DNA of 42,010 bases, from contig LVAN01000018.1 of the NCBI GenBank assembly GCA_001604045.1, positions 1 to 42,010 on the forward strand, read 5' to 3'. Both the position numbers and the translations under genes were made by a program. This DNA is from Clostridiales bacterium Firm_08. GTDB lineage: Bacteria > Bacillota > Clostridia > Oscillospirales > QAKW01. Position 1 is the first letter of the stretch. Each line of letters opens with the position of its first letter. Below, piece by piece: positions 17,649 to 26,001 of this stretch. The notes under the pieces were generated by a model that saw nothing but the letters and a program-made list of their open reading frames with translations, made no database searches and was not told the DNA's origin.

Positions 17649-17661
17649 GCATTTCCCGACG
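17634..17661. promoter_or_regulatory. perfect 13-bp palindrome over the promoter
   Basis: CGTCGGGAAATGC (17634-17646), AA, GCATTTCCCGACG (17649-17661): no mismatch. It covers the -35 box and half of the spacer of the ABC promoter, so it is placed like an operator. It could alternatively be a hairpin repeat unit. Confidence 0.6.
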
Positions 17662-17675
17662 CCGCGATCCACGAC

Positions 17676-17708
17676 AAGGAGACACAGGGGACGGTGCTGT
17701 GTCTCCTT
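17676..17708. repeat. REP-like GGGGACGG palindrome
   Basis: AAGGAGACACA (17676-17686) pairs perfectly with TGTGTCTCCTT (17698-17708) around GGGGACGGTGC. The core matches the element near 13075. Confidence 0.7.
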
Positions 17709-17756
17709 ATCGTTCCGACAAAAAACTTGCCTCCCATGGCTTGACACGCCGCAGAG

Positions 17757-17811
17757 CGGTGCATCACGCGCTGAAAGGCGCGCATCACTTGCGCTTTAGC
17801 GCGGACATCGC
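17757..17811. repeat. short hairpin array, family 1-like
   Basis: GTGCATCACGCGCTGAAAGG, then CGCGCATCACTTGCGC, then TTTAGCGCGGACATCGC: hairpins CGCGC/GCGCG and GCGCT/AGCGC are separated by CATCAC linkers, like the CATCAT-linked arrays elsewhere. It lies just beyond the terminator of the giant surface-protein gene. Confidence 0.55.
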
Positions 17812-17812
17812 T

Positions 17813-17850
17813 AAAAAAGCCCCGCGAGATTTCTCTCGCGGGACTTTTTT
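17813..17850 (-). terminator. terminator of the giant SLH-protein gene
   Basis: CCCGCGAGA (17821-17829) pairs with TCTCGCGGG (17834-17842), with A6 and T6 runs on either side. It begins 17 bases after the stop codon on the minus strand. Confidence 0.88.
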
Positions 17851-17866
17851 GTTACGTTTCGGATCC

Positions 17867-20800
17867 TCAGGAAAGATAGTTCTTATAGAAGTTCATAAAG
17901 ATCGAGGCACATTCCGCGCGGGTCGCGCTGTCCAGCGGGCGGATATATCCGTCGCTGCCGCTGATGATGCCGGCGCGCTGACAGGTCGTCACGTAACTTC
18001 TCGCCCAGGAGGAGATCTTAGACGCGTCCTTGAAGGTCACGGCGGCATTGTCCTTGCGCAGGGTGACGCCCTTATACTTGCAGAAGTCCACCATCACCTT
18101 GCAGATCTCCTGACGGGTGATGTCGCGATCCGGCGCGAAGGTGACGCGGTCGATGCCGGAGACGATGCCCTTCTGCCGCGCCCACTCGACGTAAGCGTAG
18201 TAGTAGGAACCGTCCTTGACGTCCTGGAACTGGCAGACCTTATAGTCAGCGGTGTTGACGCCGTCCATTCTGCCAAGCACCGTCACGATCATCGCGCGGC
18301 TCATTGGCATATTCGGGGAGAAGGTGGTGTTTGTCGTACCGGCGAACAGTCCGTTGCTGACGACGAAGTCGACAGCGGGTTTGAACCAGTCTTTCTCGCC
18401 GACGTCCTTGAACTTCGCGGCGGAGTTGATGGTATCGAGTTTGTCGATCGCCTCTTTCTGCAGGACCTTGCCGCAGACGGTGCAGACCTTCTGCCGCTCG
18501 CCCGCCGACAGGGAGGTCGCGGGTTTGACGACGCGCCACGCGCTCGGCGTATGGCCGGTGGCGGCGACGTTCTCGACGCGCACGTTGCCGCACACCGCGC
18601 AGGTGTACTCTCTGACGCCCGCCTCGGTGCAGGTCGGCGCCTCGATATCCCGGAACGTCTCTCTATGACCGGCGGCGGGGATGATCTGCGACTCATCGAA
18701 GTCTCCGCACTCGGTACAGGCGTGTACCTTTTCGCCCTCCCCGGTGCAGGTCGCCGGCGTCAGCACGATCCACGCGAAGGTCTTGTGACCGGTGGCGGGC
18801 ACACTGCGGCTGGCAAGCAGCGCCTCGCAGACGGTGCAGCGGCGCTGTTCCGAACCGGCGGCGGTGCAGGTCGCGGGGGTGATGACCGTCCATTTTCCGA
18901 GGGTGTGTCCGGTCGCGGGGATGGCGCGGGGCTCTGAATGGTGGCAGACCGTACACTCGACGATCTCCTCGCCGTCCGTCGTACAGGTCGCGTCATTGAC
19001 GACGCTGATGGAAACGAATTCGTGCGGGATCTTTTCAATGACCGTGACGTTGATCTCATCGTCGCAGTCCGTGCAGACCTGATGCTTTCTGCCTTCCTCG
19101 GTACAGCTCGCCTCTTTGTCGACGACCCAGGTCTCGCTGATATGCTCGTGCTGGCAGTAGCCCATATCGGTGATATCGGTGCGGGCGTCGCCGCAGACGA
19201 TACAGTGGCGGGATTTCTCGCCGCGCACACTGCCGGTCGGCTTGATGTCGATGGTAAACTCGGTGTCATAGATATGCGCGGCCAGCGCGAGCTGTTCCGT
19301 CTCCGTCGTGCCGCAGCGGGTGCAGGTGTGGCGGCGGCTGCCGGGGACGGTGCAGGTGGATCCCTGCGTTACCTGCCAGTCGCCCCACTCGTGACTGCCG
19401 TTGCTGGGGATGGGCTCGTCATAGGTATCGGTGCAGACCGTGCAGGTGTAGGTCATCGTGCCGTCCTCCACGCAGGTGGCGGCTTTGGTGACCTCCGCTC
19501 TATACTGATGTCCCGTCTTGGGGATGACCTCGGTATGGGTGGTGTGACAGCCGGTGCAGGTATATTTCACCGAACCGTCGGTGGTGCAGGTCGCGGGCGT
19601 GAGGATCTCGCTGACAAAATTATGCTCGCCGGTAGACGGCACGACGCGGCTGTCCAAAGACGCGCCGCAGACCGAGCAAAGCAGTTCCTCGGTACCGTCG
19701 TTGAGACAATCGGGTTCAACGGTATGGACCCACTCGTCGGCGGGCGTATGGATGCCGGTCTCATCAACGGGACGGGTATTGACGGCCGCCTGGCAAACCG
19801 TGCAGTACATCGTTTCCTCGCCCTTGTCGACGCAGGTCGGCTCGGTGGTGAGGACCCAGGCGCCGCTCGGGGTGTGCGCCGCCATCGGGATGGTCTGTTC
19901 CTGGACTTTGCCGCAGTCAAGACAGACGCGGGTCTGTTTGCCCTCTTTGGAGCAGGTCGCCTCGTCGCCTTCGGCGATGGTCCATTCGCCCCAGTTGTGA
20001 GAGATGTAGCTCAGCGTAAAGACCGCTTTGACGCTTCCCTTCTGCGCCTTGACGTACACGGTGTCGCCGCTTTCGATGGAGGCGGCGGGGGCAGAGGCCT
20101 CAAAGTCGTAATACATACCGACGACGGTGACGGAAGGATCGGCGAACGCGATATCCGCGGCGGTCTTGGCGTCGGTACCGGTGGCTGTCCAGCTGAACAG
20201 ATCGTCGCCCGGCTCCACGGTATCGAACCCGCCGGCGGCGAGCGCGAAGTCCGCGTTGGTATAGGTCCTGCCCGTATCCATCCAGGCGTACTCCGGTTCC
20301 GTCGTGCCGCTCGCGGCGTACGGAACGGCGACAAGATCGGCGCCGGAATTTTTCAGATAGAAGTTGTCATCCACGTTGACGCTGTTGACGCCGGGATCGT
20401 CCGGATCGTCAAACGCCCAGATCTCGTGAGCGTCGGTGTGATTGATGACGACGTTGCCGGTAACGGTGGCGGACTTGAGTAACATCGACTTGTCCTGACC
20501 GTCTGCCCGGTAGTAATTGCTCAGGTTGATAAATCTGCTGCCGCCGCCTCCGGTACAGTTATAGGTGTTGTTGGTCACCGTAAGGTCGGTGGTGCCGTCG
20601 ATATCCGGGTGGATGCGCAGGATATCTTTGTTCGCGAGACTGTTATAAAAGACGTTGCCGTCCAGGATGACTTTAACGCTCTTGTAGTCGGCGCTGTTGA
20701 ACTTGGCGGGATCCTTGCGGGTGTCATAAATATATCCGAAATAATAATCGGCATTGTTCGTCGTGGCGGCGCCGACGGTGCAGTCCCTGACGATCAGCGA

Positions 20801-23587
20801 CGGAGAGGCGATGCGGCAGGCCACGGCCACCTGATTGGTCGGATAGAGGTAGTTGATGCGGGAGTACGTCTGCAGATTGGCGAACGTACAATTCTTAAAG
20901 TTCTGCGTCACGTATCTGCCGGTGGAGACAACGTAGCTGAAAGAGCTGGACGTGCCGGTCCTGCCGGCGCTGTCAACGTAGCAGCGGTTGGCGTAGAGGA
21001 AGGGTTCGACGTGGCTGGCCTCTGTGGTCGCCTTGTTGTCGCAGTACAGGAAGTGACCGGCGTTGTTGCTGGCGTTGTTATAACTGTCCTGCGCGTTGAT
21101 GAAATACAGCCAGTTGGTGTCCGCGCCGACAGCCACCGCGTCTTTCGAACCGTTCACCGCGGTGTACAGGGTGTTGTTGTCGATCCGCAGGAAGCGCGTC
21201 GTGGCGGAAGCGACGCCCGCGACGGCGAAATAGATATTCTGCGTATTGTCACTGTTCAGTCTGTCGATAAAACCGATCTGCAGCTGCGCGTTCAGTTTCG
21301 CCTCGGAAGTGGTGTCGGTCAGGCTTCTGCCGTTCTGCACCGCCGTGGAACCGGGCGCCGTCGGGCTGACGCCGAACTTCGGACCGATGATGGCGCAGGA
21401 TTTGTTGAAGCCGGTACCCGGTACGGCGATGGCGCCGGGCATCAGCAGGATGACGTCTGTCATCGGAGTGACCGAGGAATGCGTCGGTTTGGTGACGGCG
21501 TTGTAGGCGGCGCTCAGCGACGTGTAGAATATGACGTTGGCGTTGGTGACGCCGTTGAGTTTTCCGCTTTCATAGGTGTCGCCGTTGAAGTCGTACACGC
21601 CGACGCTGCTCACGTCGACGACGCGGAACACGGTCGGCTCGGTGATGGTGTAGCGCACCGTGCAGGTGGTGTTCGCCGTCGCGTAGCGCGCCTTGGCGTA
21701 CAGTGTGCCAAATCCTTTTTCAAGGGTGGAGACCGGCGTGGTGCAGGACTCATTGGCGTATACGCCGAGGAACTCGACGCCATCATTATTATATACAAAG
21801 AGATCTTTTGTGTCGTATGTCACGCCGTCCAGCGGCATCACGACGACGGACGCCTTGACAAGGCCGTCCGCCTCAAGAGCCTGCCCGGCGTTGGAGCCGT
21901 TGATGGTCACGACGTGGCAGTTGGTGACGAACAGGTCGCCCTTCGTCTCCTGCACGGTGAACAGTTCGGCGATACCGCCCTTCATCTCGTCCGACGCGTA
22001 GACGTCGGTCTTGACGGTGAAGTAGTTGGAAGCGCTGCGCACGCCGGTGGTGGAACCGTGCGCCGCGTGGACGGTGCCGTCGTAATCGATAAACAGGTTG
22101 CCGGAAAGATCCGTCGTGGTAATGAAAGACGCAAAGGGATTGGAGACGTACTGTGTGTTGGAATTGATCTTTTTGAAATCGCCGCGGATGACGTTGCCGC
22201 GGATGGTGGCTACGATGTTGTAGCCGCTGTTGCCCTGGACGACCTTCTCGGCGTATCCCGCCTCCATATCGACGGAGGAGATCATGATGTCATTGTCGGT
22301 GACGTTGAACAGGGCGCCGCAGGCCGTACTGCTCTCGACTTTATCCAGATAGAAGAAGTCGCCGGCGCCGGTCTCCTCCTCGCCGCCGCTGAACGTGATG
22401 ATATTGTTATCAAAGGTAAACGCGGCGTTGGCGCCGTAAGAGGTCATATTGTTAAAGTTGATGCGCACGATATGGCTGGACGTCCAGTCATAGAAGGTAC
22501 AGTTGGTGACAGCCGCGGAATATTTTCCGGCGTAACTGCCGAGAAACGCCTTCTGCGTGCCGGTCGCCGCGCTGTAGGCGGGCACGGAGAACTTGATGTG
22601 CTGGTTCTGCTTGTACTGGTCGGTGGCGGACACCTTGAAATCCTTGAACACGCAGTTGTCGATCAGCGTATAGTTGTTCTGCAGGACAGGCGCCTGTGAC
22701 GTGTTGTCCCTGACGGACTGCACGAAGTAGCTGTTCGTGATGGTCGCGACAGACAGGATGAGGTTGGTCTTGTTGTTGCCGCCCATCGACAGGAACGCCG
22801 CGCCGCCGGTGGTGTTCAGATCGACGTACCAGTTGTCAAGATGGAACCCGGTAACGTACGCGTTGGCGGCGGTCGAAGTGTTTTCGGAATACAGCTTGAA
22901 CGCCGCGTCAGCCGCGAAACCGTCCGCGTTGATGATACCGTTTTTCAGACCCCAGAAGGTGGATTTGAAAACGAACTCTTTCGTGTTGTTCACCGTTCTG
23001 CCGTTCGCGACGGTGACGCTGCCCTTCGCGGTGACGGGGCTCTTGCCCGCCTGCGGGCCGAGCAGCCAGGCGTTCATATAGTCCGCCTCAGCCGCCGTCG
23101 AAAGACTCGCGGGCGTGATCATCGAAAGGGTCGCGCTGGAGCCGTCAGACGCGATGCCCTCCTCGGGATCCGCGTTCGCGGTGGAGTACTGCTGTCCCGG
23201 GAAAAAGACGAACACGGGGTTGTTGTGCGTCGCGGGATCCAGGTGGCGCAGGGTGCGCGAGACCAGTTTCCACGAGGACAGCGCGTTGACGCCGTAGGTC
23301 AGCCGGTAGGTGACGCCGTTGCCCCAGGCGGAGCCGTCGCCGTACGTGACGGTGAACGCTTCGCCGTCCGCCGCCGGAGCGGCCGACGCCCACGCGGTGT
23401 TAACAAAGTAGACGTTCTCGCCCGGAACGAATACACCTTCCCCGGCATCCGTCGCGTTGATACGCGCGTAAGGATCCGCCGCGGCGCTCACATCCGTCAG
23501 TTCCGGCAGCGCGAAGACCGCCGTCATACCGACAGCCATCAGCACCGCGAGGAACAGTGAGAGCGTCCTTCTACTCTTGTGTAACAT
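17867..23587 (-). CDS. giant SLH surface protein with beta-helix and cysteine repeats
   Basis: 1,906 residues, cell-wall associated. Signal peptide at 1-35 (MLHKSRRTLSLFLAVLMAVG, cleavage near VSAAA). About 40-1200: long parallel beta-helix-like regions rich in N-x-x-F, NNT and short hydrophobic rungs (e.g. NCTFYDWTSSHIVRINFNN; FKNCTFANLQ), interrupted by two similar beta-sandwich-like modules (VEFLGVYAN...; VTVVGMYYDF...). About 1205-1720: roughly 13 tandem units of about 40 residues with the pattern ATC-x3-G-x5-C-x2-C-x8-IPATGH, of which two are degenerate. About 1724-1905: three SLH domains (FKDV...W...; FQDV; FKDA), which bind pyruvylated wall polymers. Start ATG 23587 has AAAGGAG nine bases upstream; ATG 23611 has no site. 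Monocistronic. Adhesin or polysaccharide-binding roles are inferred only. Confidence 0.9.
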   Translation of the reverse strand: MLHKSRRTLSLFLAVLMAVGMTAVFALPELTDVSAAADPYARINATDAGEGVFVPGENVYFVNTAWASAAPAADGEAFTVTYGDGSAWGNGVTYRLTYGVNALSSWKLVSRTLRHLDPATHNNPVFVFFPGQQYSTANADPEEGIASDGSSATLSMITPASLSTAAEADYMNAWLLGPQAGKSPVTAKGSVTVANGRTVNNTKEFVFKSTFWGLKNGIINADGFAADAAFKLYSENTSTAANAYVTGFHLDNWYVDLNTTGGAAFLSMGGNNKTNLILSVATITNSYFVQSVRDNTSQAPVLQNNYTLIDNCVFKDFKVSATDQYKQNQHIKFSVPAYSAATGTQKAFLGSYAGKYSAAVTNCTFYDWTSSHIVRINFNNMTSYGANAAFTFDNNIITFSGGEEETGAGDFFYLDKVESSTACGALFNVTDNDIMISSVDMEAGYAEKVVQGNSGYNIVATIRGNVIRGDFKKINSNTQYVSNPFASFITTTDLSGNLFIDYDGTVHAAHGSTTGVRSASNYFTVKTDVYASDEMKGGIAELFTVQETKGDLFVTNCHVVTINGSNAGQALEADGLVKASVVVMPLDGVTYDTKDLFVYNNDGVEFLGVYANESCTTPVSTLEKGFGTLYAKARYATANTTCTVRYTITEPTVFRVVDVSSVGVYDFNGDTYESGKLNGVTNANVIFYTSLSAAYNAVTKPTHSSVTPMTDVILLMPGAIAVPGTGFNKSCAIIGPKFGVSPTAPGSTAVQNGRSLTDTTSEAKLNAQLQIGFIDRLNSDNTQNIYFAVAGVASATTRFLRIDNNTLYTAVNGSKDAVAVGADTNWLYFINAQDSYNNASNNAGHFLYCDNKATTEASHVEPFLYANRCYVDSAGRTGTSSSFSYVVSTGRYVTQNFKNCTFANLQTYSRINYLYPTNQVAVACRIASPSLIVRDCTVGAATTNNADYYFGYIYDTRKDPAKFNSADYKSVKVILDGNVFYNSLANKDILRIHPDIDGTTDLTVTNNTYNCTGGGGSRFINLSNYYRADGQDKSMLLKSATVTGNVVINHTDAHEIWAFDDPDDPGVNSVNVDDNFYLKNSGADLVAVPYAASGTTEPEYAWMDTGRTYTNADFALAAGGFDTVEPGDDLFSWTATGTDAKTAADIAFADPSVTVVGMYYDFEASAPAASIESGDTVYVKAQKGSVKAVFTLSYISHNWGEWTIAEGDEATCSKEGKQTRVCLDCGKVQEQTIPMAAHTPSGAWVLTTEPTCVDKGEETMYCTVCQAAVNTRPVDETGIHTPADEWVHTVEPDCLNDGTEELLCSVCGASLDSRVVPSTGEHNFVSEILTPATCTTDGSVKYTCTGCHTTHTEVIPKTGHQYRAEVTKAATCVEDGTMTYTCTVCTDTYDEPIPSNGSHEWGDWQVTQGSTCTVPGSRRHTCTRCGTTETEQLALAAHIYDTEFTIDIKPTGSVRGEKSRHCIVCGDARTDITDMGYCQHEHISETWVVDKEASCTEEGRKHQVCTDCDDEINVTVIEKIPHEFVSISVVNDATCTTDGEEIVECTVCHHSEPRAIPATGHTLGKWTVITPATCTAAGSEQRRCTVCEALLASRSVPATGHKTFAWIVLTPATCTGEGEKVHACTECGDFDESQIIPAAGHRETFRDIEAPTCTEAGVREYTCAVCGNVRVENVAATGHTPSAWRVVKPATSLSAGERQKVCTVCGKVLQKEAIDKLDTINSAAKFKDVGEKDWFKPAVDFVVSNGLFAGTTNTTFSPNMPMSRAMIVTVLGRMDGVNTADYKVCQFQDVKDGSYYYAYVEWARQKGIVSGIDRVTFAPDRDITRQEICKVMVDFCKYKGVTLRKDNAAVTFKDASKISSWARSYVTTCQRAGIISGSDGYIRPLDSATRAECASIFMNFYKNYLS

Positions 23588-23611
23588 AGCTTTTATCTCC
23601 TTTGCGATCAA

Positions 23612-23748
23612 GTTTAAGCCTTTTTACTATAACAAGTATAATAAGACTATTATACATAATATATTTTACAACATATTTACACAAATTTCAATCCCTTTTC
23701 ACCCGCCGGAAAGTAAAAAAACCGCCCGTGTTTTTGTACAATTTACAC
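23612..23748. other. AT-rich leader of the giant surface-protein gene
   Basis: Strongly AT-rich compared with the rest of the window, with several TATAAT/TATACT-like boxes on the minus strand (e.g. TATAAT read from about 23652). No good -35 element at 17 bases was found, so no exact promoter is assigned. No ORF. Confidence 0.4.
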
Positions 23749-23775
23749 AAAAAAGACAGGGAGCGTTTCCCTGTC
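23749..23775 (-). terminator. terminator of the XRE-ImmA-SLOG operon
   Basis: GACAGGGA (23755-23762) pairs with TCCCTGTC (23768-23775), and on the minus strand it is followed by six T. The stem begins at the base after the SLOG stop codon. Confidence 0.85.
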
Positions 23776-24252
23776 TCATCGAAAAAGATTAAGGACCGGT
23801 TTGCCGGTCTGCCCGGCGTAGCGGACGGTGTACGCCGTGCCGCCGGACGGTTTGCGCATATACGCCACGACGACGTCCGCGAGGTCGACCATACGGCGGT
23901 TGCGCTCCAGCATACATCCCTCGGCATAGCGCGGATACAGCACCTCGCGCTCCCGCGCCCGCTCCAGGATCTCGCGGTACAGCCGCCGGTCTTCCTCCCG
24001 CCACTTCGCGTCCTGATCGGCGCAGGGCAGGATGAGGCGCAGCGTGATATCGGGAAATTCCCGCGCGAGTTTCAGCACGGCGAGCGCCGCCATCGTATCG
24101 AACCCCAGCGCGCCGCCGGCGATGAAGGTCTTGACGTTTTTCTCCGTATACAGCCGGCGGATCAGCCGCTCCAGCCGCGCCTGCAGGCGCGCCCGCTCCG
24201 CGGCGGGGATGATCCTGTGCCCGGTGAACGCGCAGGTCCTTTGTTCCGTCAT
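23776..24252 (-). CDS. SLOG-superfamily protein (DUF1273/YpsA-like)
   Basis: 158 residues with a Rossmann-like fold of the SLOG group (LOG, DprA, YpsA relatives), predicted to bind a nucleotide or nucleotide-derived ligand. Marks: CAFTGHRIIP at the N-terminus (about 7-16), FIAGGALGFDTMAA (about 43-56, the GG-x-x-G-x-D loop), LILPCADQD (about 74-82), ERNRRMVDLADVVVAYM (about 114-130) and GGTAYTVRYAG near the end. Start ATG 24252 with GGAG seven bases upstream; one base separates it from the ImmA gene stop. Last gene of the XRE-ImmA operon, so it belongs functionally to the mobile-element module. Role unknown. Confidence 0.82.
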   Translation of the reverse strand: MTEQRTCAFTGHRIIPAAERARLQARLERLIRRLYTEKNVKTFIAGGALGFDTMAALAVLKLAREFPDITLRLILPCADQDAKWREEDRRLYREILERAREREVLYPRYAEGCMLERNRRMVDLADVVVAYMRKPSGGTAYTVRYAGQTGKPVLNLFR

Positions 24253-24253
24253 C

Positions 24254-24682
24254 TCATTTCTCCACTTCGTTATAAAAATCGATCGCCTTTTGCATAAATT
24301 CCTCAGTGACGCCGAACATCTCGGCAAGCTGCCACCGCTGGGTGACGCCCGCCGCGGCGGCGCGGAGAAGCGCGCTTCGGGGCACGAGGTGCAAGATCGC
24401 CCATTTGTCCGCCTTGTACTCGCATTTGCCGCGATACCAGGGGGGCGAGCCGCTCTCGTAAAACGAACCGGTCATACAGTGCCCGAGTTCGTGCGCGAGA
24501 TGGGTGCGCTCCCCGCGGCCGGACAGCGACATATCCAGCCCGATGGCGCACCGCCCCGTGTCATCCCGCAGAGCGACCGACCGCGTGCGCGGCAGATCGA
24601 AGGGCAGCACGGCGACGTTCTCCCGCGCGGCGATATCGTACAGGAATTCACTTCCTGTATTTTTCTCTTGTGTATTCCGCAA
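24254..24682 (-). CDS. ImmA/IrrE-family metallopeptidase
   Basis: 142 residues. HLAHELGHC (about 62-70) gives the zinc-binding HExxH motif, and CEYKADKWA (about 87-95) supplies the third ligand Glu. In this family (ImmA of ICEBs1, IrrE of Deinococcus) the peptidase cleaves a paired repressor to induce a mobile element or stress genes. The neighbour upstream is the expected XRE repressor, and the two genes overlap by 35 bases. Start is a TTG (24682) with GAGGT eight bases upstream; the ATG nearby is in the other frame. Confidence 0.88.
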   Translation of the reverse strand: MRNTQEKNTGSEFLYDIAARENVAVLPFDLPRTRSVALRDDTGRCAIGLDMSLSGRGERTHLAHELGHCMTGSFYESGSPPWYRGKCEYKADKWAILHLVPRSALLRAAAAGVTQRWQLAEMFGVTEEFMQKAIDFYNEVEK

Positions 24683-24962
24683 ATCTCATTACCTCTTCCA
24701 GGGCGGCGTCGTCCATCGGCGCGCCGTCGAACAACGCGAATTTCAAAGCGTTTTTGGTCAGGCGCGTCTCGCTCCTGCCGATCAGATAGTCCACGCTGAC
24801 GCCGAAAACGTCGGCGATCTCCGAAAGCATCTCGGGATTGGGCGTCGCGCCGCCGAGTTCCCACTTGGCGACGGTCTGCTGGCTGACGGAAAGCCGCCCC
24901 GCCAGCGCGCGCTGGCTGAGCTTGAAGGACTTTCTGAGTTCTTTGAGTCTGTCTGTAAGCAT
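24648..24962 (-). CDS. XRE-family (cI-like) repressor
   Basis: 104 residues. HTH_3 domain at about 5-62: LKELRKSFKLSQRALAGRLSVSQQTVAKWELG, then NPEMLSEIADVFGVSVDYLIGR. The short charged C-terminal tail (FDGAPMDDAALEEVMRFAEYTREKYRK) is typical of repressors cleaved or bound by ImmA. Start ATG 24962 with AAGGTG six bases upstream; the GTG at 24971 sits inside that site. It probably binds the ACTAC/GTAGT sites in the divergent promoter region and represses both directions. Confidence 0.9.
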   Translation of the reverse strand: MLTDRLKELRKSFKLSQRALAGRLSVSQQTVAKWELGGATPNPEMLSEIADVFGVSVDYLIGRSETRLTKNALKFALFDGAPMDDAALEEVMRFAEYTREKYRK

Positions 24963-24983
24963 TGTTTTCACCTTCCGCTTTTT

Positions 24984-25012
24984 ATTTTACAATAGGTAGT
25001 GCGGAAAGTCAA
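24984..25012 (-). promoter_or_regulatory. leftward promoter of the repressor operon
   Basis: Minus strand TTGACT (25012-25007), 17-base spacer, TAAAAT (24989-24984). The spacer holds an ACTACC half-site, so it may be autoregulated. Confidence 0.78.
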
Positions 25013-25032
25013 GAAAATTTTTGCTTTTCCCA

Positions 25033-25061
25033 TTGACAACTACTTTTTGTAGTAGTATAAT
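25033..25061 (+). promoter_or_regulatory. rightward consensus promoter of the phage-like genes
   Basis: TTGACA (25033-25038), 17 bases, TATAAT (25056-25061): a full match to sigma-A consensus. The spacer is almost wholly occupied by the operator palindrome. Confidence 0.92.
25039..25053. promoter_or_regulatory. operator palindrome for the XRE repressor
   Basis: ACTACTTTTTGTAGT: perfect 5-bp arms around TTTTT, inside the rightward promoter. Related half-sites occur at about 24990-25000 (CAATAGGTAGT), 25072-25083 (ACAAAAGGTAGT) and 25112-25123 (AGTATACTACAA). The layout is like a phage immunity region. Binding by the adjacent XRE protein is inferred. Confidence 0.75.
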
Positions 25062-25138
25062 ATTATCAACAACAAAAGGTAGTTTACTGATGGACTTTTC
25101 ATAGTACCAACAGTATACTACAAGAAAGGAGTCATAAA

Positions 25139-25291
25139 ATGTACTATTGTGAGAATTGCGGAAAAAAATTCAAGCGTCTGCGCAAGGGATTTGAGCCCTA
25201 TCCCGACTACGGCGGCGAGGTGACCCTCTGCTGTCCGGTCTGCGGGATCCCGGACCACTGGGAGGAGATCTCATGGCAAGAAAACGAATGA
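25139..25291 (+). CDS. 50-residue zinc-ribbon peptide
   Basis: Starts MYYCENCGKKFKRL and ends W-Q-E-N-E. Two CxxC knuckles (residues 4-7 and 32-35; Cys 31 adjoins) could bind zinc. AAAGGAG lies seven bases before ATG 25139. It overlaps the next gene by 19 bases in another frame. It is the first gene after the rightward promoter, so it is expressed with the replication-like genes. Small zinc-ribbon peptides at this position are common in phage/ICE early regions; function unknown. Confidence 0.72.
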   Translation: MYYCENCGKKFKRLRKGFEPYPDYGGEVTLCCPVCGIPDHWEEISWQENE

Positions 25292-26001
25292 TCGACCCGT
25301 CCTTCTGGTCGGACGAAAAGGTGGCGCGGCTGTCCTTCGCGGGACGGCTGACCTTCATCGCGCTGTGGACCTTCGCGGAGGACACCGGCGTCGGCCGCGG
25401 CGACCCGCGGCTGCTCAAAAGTCAGATATTCCCCTACGACAGCATGACGACAGAGCAGTTCAAACAGATCCTTTGTGAAATCGCCGCTTCCGGCATGATC
25501 CGGCTCTATCGGGTGGAAGAACAACACTATTATAAAGTTGTCAATTTCAAAAAACATCAAAAGATCTCACGCCCGACCCCTGCCAAACTGCCGGACATTG
25601 CATCAGGCGATCAGAAGGTCATTGAGATCGACTCAGTGAGGACTCACGGAGGACTCATTGAGGACTCATGCGCAATAGAAGAGAATATAAAAGAAAAGAA
25701 TATAATAAAGTCTAATATAAGAGAAAGGAAGGAGCCCTACGGCTCCCGGAAAAATATCTTTCTCTCTCCCGGAGAGTATGAGGAACTCTGCAAACGGCTG
25801 GGAAAGGAGCGCACCGATCAGCTGATCGAAAAGATGTCGCTGTATATGGCGGCGAAGGGCGTGCGCTATGAGGATCACGAGGCGGCGCTTTTGAAATGGG
25901 CGGGTCACTCCTTTGACGCGCCGCCCGCGGCGGAGCCGTCCCGGGACGCGCTCGGAGCCTATGAACTTGCCGCCATCGAGCAGATGGGAGATCTGTTATG
26001 A
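25273..26001 (+). CDS. phage replisome-organiser-like protein
   Basis: 242 residues. The N-terminal domain (about 1-95: RKRMIDPSFWSDEKVARLS, then LTFIALWTFAEDTGVGRGDP, LLKSQIFPYD) matches the winged-helix DNA-binding head of phage DnaD/replisome-organiser proteins. A low-GC, charged linker (about 130-158) leads to a C-terminal helical domain (about 165-215, ending YEDHEAALLKWAGHSF), similar to the tail seen in phage replication proteins. It would recruit host helicase to an element origin. No helicase loader, integrase or origin was recognised nearby, so the element looks decayed or partial. Its stop overlaps the next start (ATGA). Confidence 0.8.
   Translation: MARKRMIDPSFWSDEKVARLSFAGRLTFIALWTFAEDTGVGRGDPRLLKSQIFPYDSMTTEQFKQILCEIAASGMIRLYRVEEQHYYKVVNFKKHQKISRPTPAKLPDIASGDQKVIEIDSVRTHGGLIEDSCAIEENIKEKNIIKSNIRERKEPYGSRKNIFLSPGEYEELCKRLGKERTDQLIEKMSLYMAAKGVRYEDHEAALLKWAGHSFDAPPAAEPSRDALGAYELAAIEQMGDLL

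Noticed and set aside
20609-22699. 696-codon rightward open frame (and 18938-20482, 17699-18937)
   Set aside because: Antisense to the giant SLH protein gene, which has signal peptide, repeats and SLH domains. No recognisable motif on this strand.
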